DNA from: JAUYQR01 sp050632395
GTDB taxonomy: Bacteria; Pseudomonadota; Alphaproteobacteria; Rhodobacterales; Rhodobacteraceae
Length of the DNA stretch: 64,000 bases
Assembly (NCBI RefSeq): GCF_050632395.1
Contig: NZ_CP192600.1
Span: 1,674,001 to 1,738,000 of the forward strand
Direction: 5' to 3'
In this document: positions 60,650 through 64,000 of the stretch, in pieces
Numbering within the stretch: the stretch's first letter is position 1
Layout: each line of letters opens with the position of its first letter
The notes under the pieces: generated by a model
Databases searched by the model: none
Seen by the model: the letters and a program-made list of their open reading frames with translations, nothing else
What the model was told of the DNA's origin: nothing
Program-made: the position numbers and the translations under genes

Positions 60650-61407
60650 AGCTGCCCGTGGAACGCCACACGCCCTTCGACACCTTCCCGTGAGCTACAC
60701 AAGGAAAAAGCGGATCATCTCGGCGCTGGGATCGGGTCCGGTGGGATCGGTGTAACTGCCACTGCGTGAGCCGCCGGACCAGGCATGACCCAGACCTGCG
60801 ATCTCCCAATGCTCTGCCAGCACTAGGTCTGCAGAGTCAGTCGTGACGTTGCGCGAGTACGAGCGTCCCTTGATCTCTACGCTCAACAACTGCTCGCGTG
60901 ACACGGTCACCTCGTTGCGGGGTATGCCTTCCACCAACCCATCAGCTGGAATGCGTACTGGTCGCGCGCTTGGGTGCAAGGTGAGGTACTCTTCGTCCAG
61001 ATGCAGCTTGTCGATCTCCGGACCTTGCGACCCGCCGCCGCAGCTGGGTTCGGGTCGATCCTCATTCAGACTTTAGTCGAACATAGGTGGCGGGGACGGA
61101 TCGAAATCGCGACAGAGCCTCATTTCGGATCAGCTTCGCAATCCCCGTTGCATAGCTAACGGTTGTAACCAGACATTGCTAGCCAAGCGCGGTTCGTGAC
61201 CACGTTTTCATCGGGAACCCTCTAAGCGGTTCATTCTTTATACCGAGCGAACTTTCTGGCCCGGCGTGCAGTGAGCGAGCACGTGCGGCGGCTTGGGACA
61301 TTCGTTCGGCCTGGTGGCCACACCAAATGGATGAGTCCCGATGATCAGGAACCGCACAGACTGTGACAGACTTTCAGATGACCGCGCCGGATACGCGAGG
61401 GCGATAA
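60650..61407. other. Gene-poor stretch with esterase relic
   Basis: Contains the esterase fragment at 60695-60979. Beyond it no coding or RNA feature was recognised up to the broken mlaE. Confidence 0.4.
60695..60979 (-). pseudogene. PHB-depolymerase-family esterase, C-terminal fragment
   Basis: The reverse strand reads YSRNVTTDSADLVLAEHWEIAGLGHAWSGGSRSGSYTDPTGPDPSAEMIRFFL, the end of a poly-hydroxybutyrate depolymerase-family esterase, with the His in GHAWSGG. The Ser nucleophile and the rest are missing. Relic. Confidence 0.75.
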
Positions 61408-62478
61408 GTTTCCCTGGCAAACGGTGATGCTCCGAATGCAGCCCGTGCCAACCTTGTCGGCGCCTTCACGTTAAACAATCTGGACCAGCAAAGAGATTTT
61501 CTCAAAAGCCAATCCGGAGCGGGAATAATCGACCTCTCCTCGGTTACCTGGCTTGATACTGCCGGGGCGTGGGCCATCGCGTCCTTCCAAGCAGCGCAGA
61601 AAGCCGAAGGGCGCACTGTCGCGATCGACAACGCAACCGAGGCTCAAAGCCTGCTTTTGCAGACCGTCACCGATGCCATGCCACTGCCCCGTAAGCGCCG
61701 CCGCCGCCTTCCGCACCACAAAGCCGGCGACATGCTGGTGGACCTTGGCACAGCGGTCTCGGTGTTCTCCGTCGGGATTGCCGATGCCGTAGGCTTCCTC
61801 GGGCTTGTTCTTACCAAAATGGCGACGACAGTTCTTCATCCCTCGCGCCTGCGCGTGACTGCACTCGTGCACCACATGAAGGAGGCCGGCCTCAACGCCG
61901 TGCCCATCGTCGCGCTGATGGGTTTCCTGATCGGGATCGTCCTCGCGTTCCAGGGGGCATCGCAGCTGGAACAGTTCGGCGCAGAAATCTATGTGATTGA
62001 TCTCATCTCGATCTCGATGCTGCGCGAACTTGGCATCCTGCTGACGGCCATCATTGTAGCCGGTCGATCCGCATCGGCCTTCACCGCAGCCATCGGCTCG
62101 ATGAAGATGCGCGAAGAGATCGACGCCATGCGCGTCTTTGCGCTTTTGCTCCTGCTGCCCGTCCTTGGTTTCGTGGCCAACATGGCCGGTCTTCTGGGTG
62201 GGGCACTCATGGCCTGGATCGACCTTGGCATTTCGCCTGCGATGTTTCGGACGCAGCTTGCGGCCAACACATCGGTGACGCACGCGCTGGTCGGGCTGTC
62301 TAAGGCGCCGGTTTTTGCGATAATCATCGGCGCGGTGGGCTGCTATCAGGGCCTTAAGGTCGCTGGAAACACCGACTCTCTTGGCAGTCGAACTTCGCGG
62401 TCAGTCCTGGTGGCAATCTTCCTCGTCATTGTCGTTGATGCATTGGCTTCGATCTTCTTTTCCGTTTGGGGGGTTTGA
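61408..62478 (+). pseudogene. mlaE-type lipid transporter permease with STAS, truncated and internally deleted
   Basis: The frame is open from 61408 to 62478 with no usable start. It begins within a STAS domain (LVGAFTLNNLDQQRD, IIDLSSVTWLDTAGAWAIASFQ), then the MlaE permease (VPIVALMGFLIGIVLAFQGASQLEQFGAEIYVIDLISISMLRELGILLTAIIVAGRSASAFTAAIGSMKMREEIDAMRV). After MREEIDAMRV the usual ~16 residues (LGLDP..VLPR..) are absent and FALLLLLPVLGFVANMAGLLGG follows directly. STAS N-terminus and loop lost, so likely non-functional. A start at 61657 is internal. Confidence 0.7.
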
Positions 62479-62699
62479 TGGATAGCGCGGTCATCACGGT
62501 GCGGAAGCTGACCAATCGGTTTGGCAAGACCACCGTGCATCATGGGCTTGACCTTGAGGTGCGCCGGGGCGAGGTGCTTGGCGTGGTCGGTGCCTCGGGC
62601 AGCGGCAAGTCGGTCCTGCTGCGAAGTATCGTGGGGCTGCAGCGCCCTTCCGCCGGTACCATCAACGTGCTCGGGAGATGCCCGAATGTCCGCGTCTAG
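62478..62699 (+). pseudogene. mlaF-type ATPase, N-terminal fragment
   Basis: 73 codons overlapping the mlaE stop (TGATG). VITVRKLTNRFGKTTVHHGLDLEVRRGEVLGVVGASGSGKSVLLRSIVGLQRPSAGTINVLG is an MlaF start with Walker A GASGSGKS; then an abrupt foreign tail and stop. No signature or Walker B. The operon is truncated at 62,685. Confidence 0.8.
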
Positions 62700-63017
62700 T
62701 CGGCGCCAGGGCCGTTTAAACCTTGTTCTAAAGGTCAAACTTCATTGTCACCATTTAGCTCACGACAAGGTTTGCGTTCGTCGACCCCAGCGCCGCATTC
62801 AGAGCGAACTCCCCGGATACTGCGACGTCAGCGGGTCGATCATGCAATGCGTGTCGAGCCAATCATTACTGAATGTTCCTGCGGTCCTTTTGCCACCACT
62901 GTCGCACCGAGGCCTGCGGAGCTGAAACCCGAAGCTGGCCTTGTTGTTCAGGGGATACGCGCCACCGCTCCGATGCGTGCGGCTATCAGTGATGCTCTTT
63001 CCCTCGACTTTTCCCCG
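62700..63017. other. Gene-free stretch
   Basis: Just over 300 bp between the mlaF fragment and the glycosyltransferase gene, no recognised feature. Confidence 0.4.
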
Positions 63018-64000
63018 TTACGGCAGGCGGAACAGCCGGAGCCTCTTGCCAGCGAGCCATGCTTCGCCGGACGGCGAGATGGCGAGGGGTAGGTCGCGGG
63101 TGGTGACGACCAATCCGCCGGGGTGAGCGTTGATCCACGGCTCCAGCTCGTTGTCAGCCAAAACCGTGATCGGGGCGGTCAGCCGGGCCGTGAAGCCAAA
63201 CTCGCCTTGGTAGGGATAGGCGGCGATGGCCACCCCGGTGTCGGGCGCGCGGGCCAGTTCGGCGGCGAAGCGGGTGGTGTCGAAATGTTCCATAAGCGCT
63301 GGGCGCAGGCTGACATGGGTGACCAGCAGTGCCACAGGCGCCACCAGCGCCCAGCCCAGCAGCGGGGCGCGGCGGGTTGCGACCAGAATAGTGGCCACCC
63401 CGGCCAGCGCGATGGCAGCCGCAACGGCCAGTGTCGCGGGGCCCAGCGTCACCACCTCGACCCCGTCCAACTGCGCCGATCCGGTGGACAGGAGGGTGGC
63501 CCAGACCATCACCGGCAGGATGACGGCAAGGGCCGCAACGACCGGCCCCCAGCCCCGCTGCGGCGCGGGGGCAGCGGCCATTGCCAGCGCGGCGGCGGGA
63601 AGGGCTGGTATCAGGTAATGCACCTGCTTGCCCGAGATCAGAGAGAAAAGGACGATCGTGCTAAGCCCCCAGATCGCCAGCAGCCGCGCGCGATGGTCGC
63701 GCCAGAGGCCCGCCGAGCGGAGGCTTCGCAGGGCAGAAGGGCGCCACGCCCAGGGCCACAGAAGCACCGGCAGCACTGCGAGGAAGAACCAGAACGGCCG
63801 TGCATGGTCGAACGCGTTGACCATCCGGCCCGCGCTTTGCCGCCAGAGCACCTCTTCGCGGTATTCCGGCCCGCCTAGCCACAACGCGGGAATCAGCCAC
63901 AGCGACAGAAGCACCAGCGCCATGCCGATAGCGGCGGCGACGCGAGTATACCAGGCAGCCGGACGGCCCGGCGTATCGGCCAGCGACCAGAGCGGGCGGG
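63018..64000 (-). CDS. Membrane glycosyltransferase (GT39/ArnT-like), C-terminal part, runs off the window
   Basis: At least 327 codons; the stop is at 63018 and the frame is open to the edge, beginning RPLWSLADTPGRPAAWYTR. About six or more membrane helices, e.g. WFFLAVLPVLLWPWAW and a HYLIPALPAAALAMAAA helix after FSLISGKQVHYLIPALP, the family-typical loop before a helix. A periplasmic C-terminal domain follows (ELARAPDTGVAIAAYPYQGEFGFTARL). It transfers sugar from a lipid carrier to lipid A or a similar acceptor. The catalytic N-terminal Asp lies outside. Confidence 0.75.
   Translation of the reverse strand, partial: RPLWSLADTPGRPAAWYTRVAAAIGMALVLLSLWLIPALWLGGPEYREEVLWRQSAGRMVNAFDHARPFWFFLAVLPVLLWPWAWRPSALRSLRSAGLWRDHRARLLAIWGLSTIVLFSLISGKQVHYLIPALPAAALAMAAAPAPQRGWGPVVAALAVILPVMVWATLLSTGSAQLDGVEVVTLGPATLAVAAAIALAGVATILVATRRAPLLGWALVAPVALLVTHVSLRPALMEHFDTTRFAAELARAPDTGVAIAAYPYQGEFGFTARLTAPITVLADNELEPWINAHPGGLVVTTRDLPLAISPSGEAWLAGKRLRLFRLP

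Overview
This 64 kb window is GC-rich and densely coded. It looks like the accessory part of a Rhodobacteraceae-type alphaproteobacterium, for example a Paracoccus, Gemmobacter or Tabrizicola relative. That assignment rests on codon use, on an SigF/NrsF stress switch, and on protein families typical of that group. No rRNA, complete tRNA or CRISPR array was found. All calls come from reading the sequence; no database search was run.

Layout. 0-5 kb: the start of an MFS transporter, a DevBCA-type exporter, a small exported protein and a YkuD L,D-transpeptidase. 5-9 kb: sparse ground with an orphan phage terminase-small-subunit-like gene, an unusual inverted and tandem 9-mer repeat, and a two-gene unit (acidic protein plus HD-domain alarmone hydrolase-like protein). 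9-24 kb: an intact cyclitol/inositol-type catabolic regulon with iolD, iolE and iolG homologues, an SDR, an aldehyde dehydrogenase, an HpcH/HpaI aldolase, a D-hydroxyacid dehydrogenase, an aldo/keto reductase, a sugar ABC importer and two RpiR-type regulators. One regulator is fused to a periplasmic-binding-protein domain. Four near-identical GCAAT-N4-ATTGC palindromes sit in front of its transcription units. iolB and iolC are absent here.

24-33 kb: an IS110 element, a Tat-exported protein of unknown function, a truncated proC-like ORF, and a compact satellite-like element (P4-type primase, AlpA regulator, tyrosine integrase) that ends beside a 23-bp fragment of an initiator tRNA. 33.4-53.0 kb: a region bounded by a perfect 26-bp direct repeat with a broken large serine recombinase at its left end. 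It carries LysR-linked oxidoreductase genes, gene fragments, a GYD protein and a complete metal-stress locus: ECF sigma factor SigF, membrane anti-sigma NrsF, and the bufferin operon bufA-bufB-bufC-doxX. This is a ribosomally made, cysteine-modified copper-binding peptide with its DUF692 iron oxygenase and partner. Two matching ECF promoters (GTAAC-N16-CGAA) face away from each other between sigF and bufA, so the locus appears to be one autoregulated switch.

53-64 kb: a decayed IS3-family element, a sulfonate/organosulfur operon (FMN reductase, NtaA-type monooxygenase, SsuC/A/B-like importer), an HWE histidine kinase, remains of a PHB-depolymerase-family esterase, a decayed mlaE/mlaF pair, and the C-terminal part of a membrane glycosyltransferase running off the end.

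The standing functional units are the cyclitol regulon, the SigF-bufferin locus and the ssu-type operon. The ground between them is full of truncated genes, IS ends and diverged direct repeats, which suggests repeated insertion and deletion.
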